Below are positions 1 through 12,295 of a stretch of DNA of 64,000 nt, piece by piece. Numbering within the stretch: the first letter of the stretch is position 1; each line of letters opens with the position of its first letter. Where the stretch lies: positions 806,001 to 870,000 of the forward strand of contig JAKMXF010000033.1 of the NCBI GenBank assembly GCA_024704765.1, read 5' to 3'. Origin of the DNA: Oopsacas minuta (Eukaryota > Porifera > Hexactinellida > Lyssacinosida > Leucopsacidae). A program made the translations under genes and the position numbers. The notes beneath the pieces were generated by a model. It was not told the DNA's origin. It saw only the letters and a list, made by a program, of their open reading frames with translations, and made no database searches.

Positions 1-159
1 AATAAATATCCAGAATTTCTACATAGTGTAACATAGCTATTAGCACTCTACGGTCTACAGTCATGATAAACAATTCTGGTACGTACTACAAAATTACATC
101 CATGATTCATCGCTACTTCTAAAATACCTGTACTAAGGTGGCAACAGAGGTGTTCTTAC

Positions 160-3100
160 CTTTAGCTGAATAAGTTCCTGTCTCTATAGCCCGTATAACT
201 TTCATATCGTATGGAGATGTTGGGATAGGCACGCCTCCCCACAGAATCTCCAGGGTGATATCTCCTAGCTCCCATGGAGTCACACTAGCCTGGAATGTTC
301 CATCTCTGTTATCTGTTATTTCTCCTGCATAAGTATTGACAGCTCCTACTGCTCTAACCTCTGGGTTACCAGGTCCAGCTGATTTGGCTTGTATCGTGAA
401 CTCAATAGCTTTCTGTATTTTAGCTATGTTACTGCTCAGACCAGGTCCGTATACACTGACTTGACTGGAATCAAATACTTGGCACATAAAGGGAGTTCTG
501 GGAAGATTGTCTCCTGACCAGACCATGGATATGTCAGACTAGAAAAATGAAGATCAAATAAATCGTCAACAACAACCTAGTTAATATGAAAATGCTCAGC
601 TAGGTCCTGGGTCTAGGGAACCTATTCGTAAATACGGAATATGTACATCAATATTTTTGTTCAATAAGTTTCAATAAGGAACGTGAAAAGTTGTATATTC
701 GATCGATCCATTAAATTACCCAATGGTGGAAACGGGTGTCAGAGGTTCTACTGTAACAAATAATGTTAATCCACTATCCATGGTTAAATGACTAATAACA
801 ACAATTTCAAACAAGATTTAATGTACAAATGATAACTCACCGTTCCTAGAGCTATAGGATCAAACAATACTTCTACACTGAAATTCCCTCTCTTGCTAGT
901 CTTAGTTGCTACGATACTAGGATCAGCTGATTGTACTGTAAGGTCACCTGGTCCTGCCTGACTGATGTCTACTTGTATGGATTGCTGCTGACGAATCTGT
1001 AGCAGGTTGGGGAGAGGAGAGTTTATGATGCATAACTTCACGTCAGTTACGTTGATAGAGAGAGGTGAATTCTCTACATGGTCAAGTGGACACGTCACTG
1101 ATATCTATACAAAATAGGAAGCTAAATTTGATTCGTAAGTGGTAGTATTAACTGAGTGTAAGTCTAATACGAATTCTACTATAAAGATATAATTGGTGTT
1201 CAATATAACCAATGAAAACTATGTTACTTTGATGGCCTGGTACCATACTTGAACAATTTTAGACTTAAATATAAGCGGGTATTTGGATATAACGGGAGTA
1301 ACTGTAGATAATTAGGCATATATACCTGATAAATCCCAGCGATGAGGGGAGTGAATGAAGCAAACACCATATCATTAGGTCTAGGATCTAGCGTTACGGG
1401 AATAAGAGCATCTTTCTTCTCTCCAAGAGCAGTACACTTTAAAGCAGAAGCGTTCATCTTGTTAGCTCTTATCTGTAAGACGATTGGGTTGCCGGCTTTA
1501 GCTACTCCCTGTACATTAACAATCTCTACGCTGGATTGTCTGGGGTCTACAACACATACTTTATAAGGACTACCAGGTGTCAATTCTCCGCCTACTCTCA
1601 GCTCTATCGTATCTACTCCCACACGTACAGGTGTATAAGTGATGTCATACTTCCCGGCTGTGTAGGTCTTTACTGTAGGATCTAGTCTAGTCTTGTCAGA
1701 AGCTACTATGTCAATGTCGAGCATTCCTGCACTGCCTGGTGCTGTCACCTGTCAAATTAAAAGATAAAGAAATATCAACATAGATAAGACGTTTTAACGT
1801 ATGGAGTAAGAGTTTTGATAATTTAAACTATAAAATAACATACTGAGCAATACAAAATATTATACTCGTTAAACTACATAGTAGAAATATGAATTCATCA
1901 ATCCGCTTCAAAAATTTTTATGGAATATTATTCGCTATATTTCACCCTAATGTGTTAACGAGAGCCTACAGTATCTCAATACAGTAGCCCCGTTATTATC
2001 CGAACTGTTGGAACAACATTTAGTTTGAGAAATCGTTAAAATTTCATCTCAAAACGAACAAAAATCTTCATTTTCATCTCTCACCAAGCAGTGAATTTCA
2101 TATAGGAAAATAAGTATTCACTTATCCGAACACCAATCTTGAAAGTGTATCAGGGAAGTGTTCGGGTAATCGAGGGTGTACTGTATTGAGTTTAGAAAGC
2201 ACCATAATTACATACCAAATAACAATAACTAACCTGTATAGTAGATGGCCTCCCTACAATCCCAAACTCCCCAGTAATAACAGGACCAGACACGGTACAC
2301 TTGCTGGGGTCTATAGCAGCTAGTATGAAGGGACTGCCTGGTATCTCTGACTTGCTCCATCTAATGTGTAGCTTTATCTTTCCAGGTTTCTTAGGCACAT
2401 AAGACACCTGATATACATGTGATGACAATTCTCGCATTTCAAAGTCTATCTTTATAGAAGCATCCATGAGAGGAGCTACCTCCAGCTGTCCTCCTCCTGC
2501 CTTGCTGCAGTCTACAGTGAATATGTTCTCACGACCAACAAACGCTTTCTTTATGCCCTCTCCTGAAGCTTGTACCTGTAAAGTTGGTATTAAATTTAAC
2601 AATAATATCAGCTGGTTACATAACGTTAGAAACAGATTTCAACAAACAATCAATTGGCTAAAATGCGGATCTATGCCAGCTTATGGAGTTCAGATAATCA
2701 AGGTTAACCTATAATAGAGAAATAGTAATTACAACTTCCATAGCCAAGGTACAGTAAAATATTCGTAGATGACAACTGCTGAAACTGAGACAAATTATGG
2801 AAACAGTATCGTTTAGACAAGTTGCTAATTATAGATAAATTCGTACAGTCACGGCAACTTCGATAAACTTGAGAAATTTCAACAAATATTGCGAGGAATA
2901 TAAAGAGAAATACCAAATTTTCCTAATCAATAATACCCACTCTATAAGCCAGTATAAGGCTGGACAGTTGCTGCTAATCTCAAGAAGGATACAATTACTA
3001 TTGTAACATTCAAAAGGCAAAAATTCCGTTAATTGAAATCGACGAGATCCATGGTATTTATGGTAGTATTAACAGGTCCACTATAGCTACATAAGAAAAA

Positions 3101-4754
3101 GGATACCTTGCTAGATATCGGGAGCATCCTAGCACTTCTGAAGTTGTTGAGATACGTAGCTATAAGAAGTTCATCTACTCGGGGATCAGTGAATTCCTCA
3201 GCTGTAAGGACAGATGGAACTCCGAAGTGATCATGAGCCTTCTTCATAAGTTTACGAATATTCTCACAAGCCTTGTGCGGGTCCAGCTCTGAAACTTCAG
3301 GCACCAGACCAGGACTGAGCGCCTCTAGGAAAGCACCAAAATTGAGAGAGTTATTCCAATCAGAAGAGAAGTTAGTAATCTCTTTATCAGGGAGAACTTC
3401 ATTGATCCATTTTAGCAGCCTGTTAAATGCTGATGATGAGAAGTAGGAGAGGTAGGTCATGACAGAGAGATCGTCTACAAGAGGATTGTTCATGTCCTCA
3501 GGGGATAGAATCATGGGGATGTCCAGATGTTCTTCTGCCATCTTCATGCCCAATCTACAGTTCTCAGTACCGTTACGTCTGTCTAGGGAGGCGTGGTTAG
3601 GGATGAGACCAGCCTTGAGCCTGTCAACCAGAGCACACAGAGCTCTTCCGTCATTCCAGTCAGTAGTGAAGTTCTTAATCTTTGAGTCAGGGATCATACC
3701 GTTGATCCAGTTCAGCATAGCATCCTTGGTGCTTACATCCTTGCCGGAGCTTCTGATCTGAAACTCTTTTATCAAAGTCCATAGCAGACCCATTATCAGC
3801 TTAGCGTTTCCATCGTACAAATCCTTTGGACCTAGGGAATAAAGAGGATAGCGTTACGTTCTCAACTTCATGGTCCCAAGAAACCTCAAAAAAGATCAAT
3901 TTGACAGTTTTTGGTACTCAAAATGATGCTAATATGCTATTTCCTAATTATAACTTTTAGTCGCGTTATTTACTTGAATACTAGCTTTATGTTAGCTATG
4001 CAGGAATCATAAAAGACGATTTCTCGAAATTCATTCTACCCAAGGGAAAGAATCATTAAGACCAATCAGAGAGTTTTACAGGATATTGGGGCACGCTCCA
4101 ATACTCCTCCCGTCAAATTATCATAAGACTAAATCAGTCAACTATGTTAGGGCATAGGGAAAGAACTCATTTTTCGCGTTTCTAAGTATGTTTTGTGCGC
4201 AATTCATACGTCTATAGGAGCCTTCTACACTTCTAGATCATTCAAAGGGCTAATATCATATAGAACAGTATTAAATGCATTTAACACAGGTTCATTTGAT
4301 CCCAAAACCATAAAAATAACCCTCTAAAATATGTGATACTAACAGGAATAGTTAGTTATAGTATGTAGTATAGAGATATAGACTTGCCTATGTTGACTAG
4401 ATGTATATCATTGTCGTTCATAAAGTCAATACAAGACTTCAGATTCTCTAGCTTTTGAGTCACATGTATAGGTTTCTTATTGTACTTCCCATTGCCCACC
4501 TTCTTTGGAGGCTTGAGGTTGTTCAGCAGGTATATAAGGAGTAGTCCATCTCTCAAATCGTGTTTGAGATCATTGATTCTCCACTCTGCTACTTTCAAGT
4601 TCCCTCTTAGTTTGTCATTTACCCAGTTGATAAACGTCTTTTGCTGGATACCTTGCCAGTCCTCGTGCGTGAATAAACCCTCCTTGCTCTCATCAGGATA
4701 ACCGAAGTCATCCGAGGCCATAGGGAGATAAGTCAAACTTTTCTCAGACTCCAT
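160..4754 (-). CDS. FLN: Filamin with three N-terminal CH domains (5' part, six exons; continues beyond the left edge)
   Basis: Actin-crosslinking cytoskeletal protein. I joined six exons that keep one frame: 4754-4388, 3831-3107, 2575-2234, 1748-1326, 1104-841 and 538-160, about 833 codons. The last exon ends in phase 1 at a GTAAGA donor, so the gene continues past the window start. Exons 1-2 encode two CH domains forming the usual filamin actin-binding region (INDLKHDLRDGLLLIYLLNN, then LNWINGMIPD with FTTDWNDGRALCALVD). A third CH domain follows (LLKWINEVLPDKEITNFSSD). Exons 3-6 encode about five immunoglobulin-like filamin repeats, with hallmarks such as SKAGGGQLEV, TPGSPYKV and SAGPGNPEVRAV. 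Vertebrate filamins have two CH domains; three are known from Drosophila jitterbug-type filamins, so this is that type. The first intron uses a GC donor (GCAAGT). Other introns are 221-531 bp. The start is the first ATG of the open frame. Confidence 0.93.
1982..2183. mobile_element. pogo/Tigger-like short inverted-repeat element in a filamin intron
   Basis: A 202-bp element without coding capacity in filamin intron 3. The left end reads CAGTAGCCCCGTTATTATCC and the right end, read inward, CAGTACACCCTCGATTACCC. It is flanked by TA on both sides (1980-1981 and 2184-2185), the target preference of Tc1/mariner and pogo elements. The end sequence resembles pogo/Tigger ends. It is a non-autonomous copy. 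Confidence 0.75.
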
Positions 4755-4975
4755 TCACTCAGTATTGTAATGGAGACTGATCTGATTGTGTAAGTATGGA
4801 AGATTGGTATTGAGAAATCAGAAATGGATGTTTGGTTTGAATTATGGGTGTCTAACTTGGTTGTATTAGTAAACAAACTACAGTAAACTCTCATTATAAA
4901 GAAATACTCGAATTTTCTGAATTGTAACAAGTTAGAATCGACTACGAACTCCACGCCTTGTAATTGGGTCCACAG

Positions 4976-5133
4976 TCATAGCCGCAACTAGGGCCACTTT
5001 GGGTGTGCACATGTCCACCCTGGAACTTGAGGGTCACCCAGAATTAACTCCACCATAATACAAATAGCATAGGGCGAGTGGGCATGACGTCATCTTTGCT
5101 CACTTCGACTCATGAGCATAGTCGCGCCTATGA
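4976..5133. mobile_element. Short terminal-inverted-repeat element (hAT-like MITE)
   Basis: A 158-bp element with ends TCATAGCCGCAACTA and, read inward from the right, TCATAGGCGCGACTA (13 of 15 match). The flanking 8-mers GTCCACAG (4968-4975) and GTCCACTA (5134-5141) share six leading bases and look like a degraded 8-bp target duplication, which suggests the hAT superfamily. Confidence 0.6.
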
Positions 5134-6870
5134 GTCCACTAACTAAAGATATAGTGGTCTACCGCCCACGGAGCAAATGCTGAGAAACATTGAGCAACAA
5201 TAAATTATACAAAATTTGGAATTAAGAAACTAATGAAATTCCAGTGGTGTCCTTCGAAAAATAATACGCGGGGAAACTAGGAGGCAAGAGGTTAGATTTC
5301 AACAAACATATATGATTACTTCATCCTTGAATCTTGGTGTAATTTATCTGCTATAATGCTAGCTATTGAAATCTGGGTGATCAGCTGATTTAATTGTCTC
5401 TAGTTTCTCTATAACTATGTCAGTTCAATATGGCATGACTCCTGATATAAGGGCTGATAAATGATCCTATATAACTACCATGTGGACCAGATTGTCAAGG
5501 TCAGTGACACCATCTAAGATGTGACAGCTATTACAAATGTGGCCCGTTGGTTACCATTAATCATAAACAATTCCTATAAACGTCATATAATCGATATATA
5601 TGTGGTAAAGAAGTAGAGATTAGACAATTATGATGATAACATGTATCTTAAAGGTGAAAATGTTAAAATTTCAGGGAAATTTAGAGGTTTTTCGCAAGGA
5701 AATAGTGAGTGAAACGAAAGAAAATTCGAAATAAATATACCTGATTCAAAAACACAAAAAGAAATCAACAATAAATCAATACGTATTGTATACAGCAGAG
5801 TGCCTATCTCTAGATATACTTAGTGGGAGGTTGATTCAGTTATGCATAAATAAGTTATTTAGAAATAAACAGAAAACAAACTGGAACTATACAAATAATT
5901 GATTTAGATAGTATACATTCTTATCACGTGTTACAGCAGATGCAAATACTGTAGTGGTGAGAAATAATTCAGAAAATGTTTACATATGGGCTAACTATAC
6001 ATCATCTATGGAAAATTACATAATTATATTTAATGCCTGAACAAGCCGTATTTCCTTGAAATAATAAGAGCCACAGGTAAAGTTTTCTCAGTAATTACCG
6101 TATTTACCTGAATAAGCGCTGTGGAGGGTAGAAAACACTCCAAAACTTGTGAATAATAATTCATTGCCACCCTCCTGGAGAATTTAATTTAAGGCTCATT
6201 TCACTATTCAACAGATTAGGATAGTTAGTATCGCAAAATCTTTTGTATGTTAAAAATAAAAAATTCAGGCTTTAATCATTCCTACAAATTCGTAGCAATA
6301 TACAAAAGAAGCCTCAACTTATTCAGAGCAAAAAGGTAATTTGAAATTTATAATGTAGAACAAATTGCCCAGGTAATATACGCTGGTGACACCGAAATTC
6401 GTACGTATTAACAGAACAAATATTCATTGAAAGCATTAAAGGAGGTTGGTAAGTGTAGTATATACTCTTTATCCGGTTTAGGTTGTTAACAGATCCATAT
6501 AAAGTCTAAATTTACCGTGACCACTATCAAATCCTCTGCGTATACACATATCATTGCATAACATTTGGTCATTCAGTATAAGTGACTAGTATGTTTTGTT
6601 AGTATATTTACTCTTATTTACTTATTTTTTATTTATTCTATATACAGTGTGGGGCATAAGTTCTGCCACAATATTATAAGGTTACCACAAATATTTCTTC
6701 CAACATTCAAGTCATATTTGTCCCTTAGATACATTGTATTATATGTTTAGGGTGTTGTAATATAGTAATATTGTAAGAGAGTTATATTAGCAATGATAAT
6801 TATACTACTACGTATCTAGAATTCTAGATTCATCAATCAACGAGTTTAATAATTTGTTGCGCTTGTGTTG

Positions 6871-6901
6871 GCCACTAAAAATTCGATTTTGTCGAGCACT
6901 G
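6871..6901 (-). repeat. Terminus of the TGCTCGACAAA inverted-repeat family (fragment)
   Basis: Read on the minus strand, this stretch starts AGTGCTCGACAAAATCGAAT and matches the left end of the element at 44338-44480. No partner end is visible nearby, so it is a solitary or decayed end. Confidence 0.5.
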
Positions 6902-7029
6902 TTGTATTCTAAAATTATCTTTGTAGCTTCTAGGGCTCTAGGTTCTTCACCAATTCCGAACATACAAACTTTATAATTGAAATTAAATTAAATTAAAAGG
7001 GGTCAAAAATTCAGAAAAGATATTAGAAA

Positions 7030-7120
7030 CAGAGGCGTATCTAGATGGTGCGATAAAGAGGTGGGTACACGAAATTGTGGGTACGGCGTGTGCCGCACAT
7101 TGGCTAGTGGCACGCCTCTG
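7030..7120. mobile_element. 91-bp hAT-like MITE with 8-bp target duplication
   Basis: Perfect 9-bp terminal inverted repeats CAGAGGCGT (7030-7038) and ACGCCTCTG (7112-7120). They are flanked by ATTAGAAA (7022-7029) and ATTAGGAA (7121-7128), a 7 of 8 match. CAG-type ends with an 8-bp duplication are typical of hAT elements. It has no coding capacity. Confidence 0.75.
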
Positions 7121-7749
7121 ATTAGGAACACGTCTTTCGTTTGTCTGTTCGCTAACACTAAATTAACTCAAATTACAAACAATTAAGCTCAACAGAACGC
7201 GATAATTACATCGATATAAGCGGAGTTCGATATGACCGATAAAATATATGTAACTTTAACGGTTTGGGTCCACATCTGTAGTTCAGACTTTGATGCAAGA
7301 GGGTATTTTGATATAGCACGGTTCGATATACAGGTAGTTGACTGTACATAAGATATGTTTATGCATACATTATGTGTAAGATACGAAGATATTAATTACG
7401 AGTAATCTGAAAATGCACAGTTTGGAAATTTGCGGGTTGAATTCAGATTACTCTGTAGCCACGAATCATAGAAAGGTTTTACATAATTAAAGCGTAGTCT
7501 AACTCTAATTGTTATTCACACTGATAAGTAGAGTTGTTATAACAAATGCCTTGTAGGTATTCTTCAACTAAGAAATAATTTGATTAGAGCCACTTTGCTA
7601 AGTAATTCGAGCCGTGTTTCTATGTACTAATGATACCATTAGCTAAATTTAGATTAACAAAGTACCCACAAACACAATATGTATTCACTTGCACAGGTTG
7701 ACTCAGATAGAAATATGCAGAAGAATAGAGAATTCATCAAATCAAAATT

Positions 7750-10700
7750 ATGTCCACCAAAAATAAGTTGCAGCTAAGAGAAGGGAGTGTAAGCCCGTTT
7801 CAGTGCAGATGTAGTAGGAAAACTAAAGTATTGAGAAGATGGACAGACTCTAAATTAAGCATAGTAGAAGGGGAGACTGTTGGTTGGAAATTGGTTGATA
7901 ATGCTGAGTCAAAAGGTGAGACGGTTCTAGAGTTTGCAGATAACGGGAATACTATCACAGTTGGATGGTTAGAAGATGATCCGAACCATCCTGATAAATT
8001 CCTGGGTGTGGTAATTAACAACAAAGCTGGGAAATCGCTGGCCACATTTCAAATGAAAGATATCGTACAGCAGCGTTGGTTCATGGCGAGCCTGGGCGCT
8101 ACAGGGAGGGGATTGTTCTCCCCTAAACTAGGGATTCAAGAAAAGAAAATTGAACAACAATGGTCTGGAATATGGGATGAAACACATGCAGTAGATGTAC
8201 ATACACCAAAAGAAAAAACATACTTTGGTTCAGATTCAAATCCTCCGCCATATACAGAAGAAGCTACGATGCTTTACATCCATGAGCCAACCTACCAATC
8301 AGTTCAAGACATCAAACAAAGTATTTCAGGACAGCTACAGAGACTACAAGAGGGACAAACTGTCCACAACAGACAACAACATGACACATTCCTCCCTCCA
8401 CTTGGACCTCCAGTTCATGTGTTTACTAGTATTGGTTACGGACAGGAAATAGACCTACAGCCAGGCGTTCAGGAATTGTGGGATCCTGTCAAAAAGTCGC
8501 GTCTATTTTTCGATCACAACCAACAAAAAACGTATTATCAAGATCCGAGACCTTCAAAACCATCCCCTATACGAATAGAATGTAAACATATAGTATATGG
8601 ACCTGATAGAAAAGATCCAAGAATAATACAAACCAATCAAGCACAAGCTACAATAGATTACCACACAGAGCGAGCATACAGGAAGAAGAATCAGTGGGGA
8701 GCTACTATTATAGCGAAAGGTAGAGACGGCGCTCAAGGGAGAGACGGGCATAATGGAGCCCCTGGTTGTAACGGCCTGAACGGAGCAGGTGGAATAACTA
8801 CTTATGCAGGGTTCCCGGGTAGTAGGGGGCAAGATGGGTTCCCAGGGAGGAACGGATGGCCAGGTCAGAATGGTGGAGAAGGTGGTAATGGATCAAATGG
8901 TTCTGATTTATCAATCTTCTTGTCAGGAGATACACATCGTCTACAGGTAAGTGGCAGTTACGAGGGTTCAATACAGCTAGGTGGTGAGCAGTGTGAGTAC
9001 ATACTTTTTGTAGATTGTACTGGAGGTAATGGAGGCTCTGGAGGGCGCGGGGGGTCCGGGGGAAATGGGGGACAAGGGGGAGAGGGTGGAAATGGTGGGA
9101 GTGGGGGACCCGGACAGCATGGCGGTACATCGCAGCATGGGGGAAACGGTGGAAACGGAGGAGATGGTGGAAATGGAGGCCCAGGGGGAATAGGAGGTTA
9201 TGGAGGGAATGGGGGAAAAGGGGGGAGCTCAGGGAATGGCGGATTATGTGCCGTACAGAGTTACGATGCTAGATTGATCCATCTGGTGGAGGTGGCATGT
9301 GGTGCAGGTAGGTCTGGTAACTCAGGAACAGGGGGGAAGGCTGGATTTGGAGGGATAGGAGGATTAGGGGGTAATGGCGGATTTGGGGGTGTTGGTGGTA
9401 GGGGAGGACCAAATTCTGATCACTCAGGATTCATGCCGTATGGAAATTCAGGAAATGTAGGAAATTCAGGTTCGAAAGGACCAGATGGGTATCAAGGACA
9501 GAATGGGGGAATCGGAACAAAAGGAAATGAAGGGCTAAAAGGAGGACTCTCATTTGTAGTACTATCACCAGATGGACAGAGGATTTTAGAGCAGTCTGCG
9601 TTTAGATATGATGTCGAAATAGACCCCAGATCAGTGCGAATAGCTACAGGAGTTGATGACGGTATAATTGAGCCAAATGAGAAGATCATCATCACGAGTT
9701 TTAACATACAAAACATTGGTTCAATGACATTACCAGATGGTGCACTAGCTTATATGGTATCTTCAAAAACAGTTAATTTCCACCCCATGAAGGTAGCACT
9801 TCCCCCATTAAGACAACAAGAAACTCACACAGTACTACAAGAGTTCTATGGTAGGGTATTTGATGTCCCCCCGCCCAACAAACCGGGACCTTACATAGGA
9901 GAAGCACACTTTGAAACAAGAGTGGATCTTCTTGGTAGACCATTTGATAGTGCAAAGACAATGCACACGTTAGTAGTCCAGTATCCTATCAAAATAGACA
10001 ATATTTCTTCACCAGAAAACCTGGGCAGAGGGGAACAAGGAAGAATCGATATTACCATTGCAAACATTTCAAATTTACCTTATGGTAACTTTTCAGGATC
10101 AGGGGGCCAGTTAAGTGTGAGGGTCCGTCTGGATAAGAGACTCTCTCCGATAGCAAATCCGCACACACCGTATACAAACCAATTCTCAATACATCATGAT
10201 GCTAATGTCCAGGATAGTTTCTTTGTTGATATTATTCGCATTGAATCAGCTGGTAAGGTAACGATAACCTTCAATTTGGCAGTTTCAAATAGAGCAGATT
10301 TGTTTGAAAGATGTCCAATACAAACAGAGATAATTCTAAGAGGCAAACTAATAGAATATCATCATTGCTTTGTCCGTGTAACTCCATTCTATATTCCATC
10401 TGATCCTCCAGCAGATGTGCTCTTCATAACTGATCAACAAATAAGCAGGAGAGAGTTTATCCTTTGGCAGAGGTTATTCCAACTCTTAAGAGTTAGAGTT
10501 GACTTTTGGGACAGGGAAAAATACGGTGGTATATCCTATAATGAATCTACGGGGAGTAGGCATAAGGTAAGCTGGGTAGGCAGACACGGAGGTTCTCTCA
10601 TCATTTACCCGAATGCTTTCATGAACCTTGTGAATCCAGATGATTTAATAGAACATCTAAACGATAATAGGCGAGATGTTATGGAGCAAGTTATTGATAA

Positions 10701-11658
10701 CGATTCTGGTGTTATTTTCATACAGTCGAGTAGAGAAAATGAGGAGAATAGCAGACGAATAAAAAGTTATATTAAAGATATTTGTAATGCGGGACAGAAA
10801 ATAACTCTAGAGGGAAAGGATTACGGAGGAAAACACATGTCAGGGCCAGCTACTCACGATTTCAAGAGCAAGAGAAGTGAGCTTGTTAAAAGCTTAGAAG
10901 AACAATCGCCAAACACTAGATGCTACGTGACAACACATCTAGCTGCACCTAGGAAACTAAAACTTCTTTCATATACATATGGATCAGTGGAGATTAATAG
11001 ATTTCCAATCGAACAGACCAGCAAGTTCATGATAGTAGCAAGAGATATAAGCAAATTCCTAAGCGATGATGTGAATATGAGCGTAGGACAAATGGAGATC
11101 CCGTTAGCAAACAATTGGGCACAAACTCTAACATATGTCATATACGGACTACCTACAAAGGTCAAATTCGGTATATTACAGGGACATATAGATAGCGATG
11201 TTAGATTTATTACACCATCAGGCTACAAAATAACTATTGTAGATATAGCACAGTTAGCTCTGACAAAGGAAATTCTAGCTGAAGTAAAGTGCCTGAGAAT
11301 GCAGATGCCTAAATTAGCAGCTCTATCAGCACTTGTATTGGAGAATTTGGATAGTTTCGTGCGAAACACTGAACAGGTTTTCGGAATTATTACAGCTGTT
11401 AAGATATTCGCAAAAGAAAGAATTCCGAGCAAACAGAAAGAAATAAAATTAAGAGTTCTGGAATATTGCAGACAAGTGAAAAGGAAATTAATTAGTTTCG
11501 GAGGGAAATCGGTTGGAAAGCAATTCAACTCGGTTAAATGCTATTCAGTGAAAGGGAAGAGACTCTACTTTGAAGATTTGATTAGCCAGGACAATACATT
11601 TGAGCCTCATCTACGCAATGACAATGAACCAAATAATGAATACGATCTCACTTTGTGA
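7750..11658 (+). CDS. Glycine-rich, collagen-like protein with a WW domain and a PPPY motif (1302 aa, single exon)
   Basis: I do not recognise this as a named gene. The order is: an N-terminal region (1-160); a PPPY motif at 165-168; a WW domain at about 239-268 ([24 protein letters not shown]), with the second signature Trp replaced by Tyr; collagen-like Gly-X-Y triplets at about 324-385; long GGN/GGX repeats at about 424-500 and 518-600; then about 700 non-repetitive residues. The latter include a stretch resembling beta-sandwich repeats ([20 protein letters not shown]) and a C-terminal region with [20 protein letters not shown] and [13 protein letters not shown]. No signal peptide or membrane segment is visible, so it is probably intracellular. 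PPxY is the classic WW ligand, so self-association through WW-PPPY contacts is possible (inference). The ATG is the first in frame. Glycine codons make the middle locally G-rich. Confidence 0.88.
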   Translation: MSTKNKLQLREGSVSPFQCRCSRKTKVLRRWTDSKLSIVEGETVGWKLVDNAESKGETVLEFADNGNTITVGWLEDDPNHPDKFLGVVINNKAGKSLATFQMKDIVQQRWFMASLGATGRGLFSPKLGIQEKKIEQQWSGIWDETHAVDVHTPKEKTYFGSDSNPPPYTEEATMLYIHEPTYQSVQDIKQSISGQLQRLQEGQTVHNRQQHDTFLPPLGPPVHVFTSIGYGQEIDLQPGVQELWDPVKKSRLFFDHNQQKTYYQDPRPSKPSPIRIECKHIVYGPDRKDPRIIQTNQAQATIDYHTERAYRKKNQWGATIIAKGRDGAQGRDGHNGAPGCNGLNGAGGITTYAGFPGSRGQDGFPGRNGWPGQNGGEGGNGSNGSDLSIFLSGDTHRLQVSGSYEGSIQLGGEQCEYILFVDCTGGNGGSGGRGGSGGNGGQGGEGGNGGSGGPGQHGGTSQHGGNGGNGGDGGNGGPGGIGGYGGNGGKGGSSGNGGLCAVQSYDARLIHLVEVACGAGRSGNSGTGGKAGFGGIGGLGGNGGFGGVGGRGGPNSDHSGFMPYGNSGNVGNSGSKGPDGYQGQNGGIGTKGNEGLKGGLSFVVLSPDGQRILEQSAFRYDVEIDPRSVRIATGVDDGIIEPNEKIIITSFNIQNIGSMTLPDGALAYMVSSKTVNFHPMKVALPPLRQQETHTVLQEFYGRVFDVPPPNKPGPYIGEAHFETRVDLLGRPFDSAKTMHTLVVQYPIKIDNISSPENLGRGEQGRIDITIANISNLPYGNFSGSGGQLSVRVRLDKRLSPIANPHTPYTNQFSIHHDANVQDSFFVDIIRIESAGKVTITFNLAVSNRADLFERCPIQTEIILRGKLIEYHHCFVRVTPFYIPSDPPADVLFITDQQISRREFILWQRLFQLLRVRVDFWDREKYGGISYNESTGSRHKVSWVGRHGGSLIIYPNAFMNLVNPDDLIEHLNDNRRDVMEQVIDNDSGVIFIQSSRENEENSRRIKSYIKDICNAGQKITLEGKDYGGKHMSGPATHDFKSKRSELVKSLEEQSPNTRCYVTTHLAAPRKLKLLSYTYGSVEINRFPIEQTSKFMIVARDISKFLSDDVNMSVGQMEIPLANNWAQTLTYVIYGLPTKVKFGILQGHIDSDVRFITPSGYKITIVDIAQLALTKEILAEVKCLRMQMPKLAALSALVLENLDSFVRNTEQVFGIITAVKIFAKERIPSKQKEIKLRVLEYCRQVKRKLISFGGKSVGKQFNSVKCYSVKGKRLYFEDLISQDNTFEPHLRNDNEPNNEYDLTL

Positions 11659-11826
11659 GTATTGTATCATAAAGAGTTCTGATTAAAGTATCATAAAGAC
11701 ATACACAATACATGATTACATGATTGCATGATTCAGCTAATAAGCCTGTTTTTGATGAAATGTTACCCTATTTTCTCATTACATTTGTATGTATGTATAT
11801 ACAGAATTACAGATGTTATATTGATA

Positions 11827-11832
11827 AATAAA
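11827..11832 (+). terminator. Candidate AATAAA polyadenylation signal
   Basis: A canonical hexamer lies about 170 nt after the stop codon of the glycine-rich gene. In such AT-rich DNA the motif is common by chance, so this is only the best-placed candidate. Confidence 0.3.
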
Positions 11833-12025
11833 ATATCAACAAATGTCAACACACAATTGATAGACTAAGATTATACGTAGTGTCAATAATAATTGAAATA
11901 TGATACTAGCTAGAAATGTATAGAGACATTTCGACTATCAGAATCTTCCGATCCATTACAAGAATTTTTACTATAGAAAATGTGTATTGCCATACATAAA
12001 GACTGAGGTTTACCAGTTCTCAAAA

Positions 12026-12113
12026 GTCTATTTAACTGTCTGGCCAAAAGTATTGGAGCACCCTCCCAATTGACGCATGGCACCAATATACATGACACTT
12101 TAGTTAAATAGAC
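12026..12113. mobile_element. 88-bp inverted-repeat element with Tc1/mariner-like end
   Basis: Perfect 12-bp outer inverted repeats GTCTATTTAACT (12026-12037) and AGTTAAATAGAC (12102-12113). Just inside the left arm is TCTGGCCAAAAGTATTGGAG, the same motif as in the MITE at 15398-15555 and typical of Tc1/mariner ends. The inner arms also pair imperfectly (GTATTGG with CCAATA). Confidence 0.55.
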
Positions 12114-12295
12114 TGGAGACGATTTCAAATATTTTATACATAATTAAATAATAAACAAAGAGAAATGGCGAATGTTCTACTTTCTTGAATATGACAAAAT
12201 TTCCAGGTATACATTATTGCAACATACATATCCTGCTACATGCTACATACTATTCAATTGTAATACTGTTACCCAGCGATTATTATAACAACTAG

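Larger units (their letters stand above)
4755..7749. other. Intergenic region, no gene seen
   Basis: About 3 kb between the divergently transcribed filamin and glycine-rich protein genes. I see no ORF with protein-like composition. It holds short inverted-repeat elements at 4976-5133, 6871-6901 and 7030-7120 (listed separately). The promoters of both flanking genes should lie here, but I could not identify a core promoter motif. Confidence 0.6.

Noticed and set aside
8195-8452. Alternative-frame ORFs over the glycine-rich and other large genes
   Set aside because: They are shadows of the main reading frames, with no protein features of their own.
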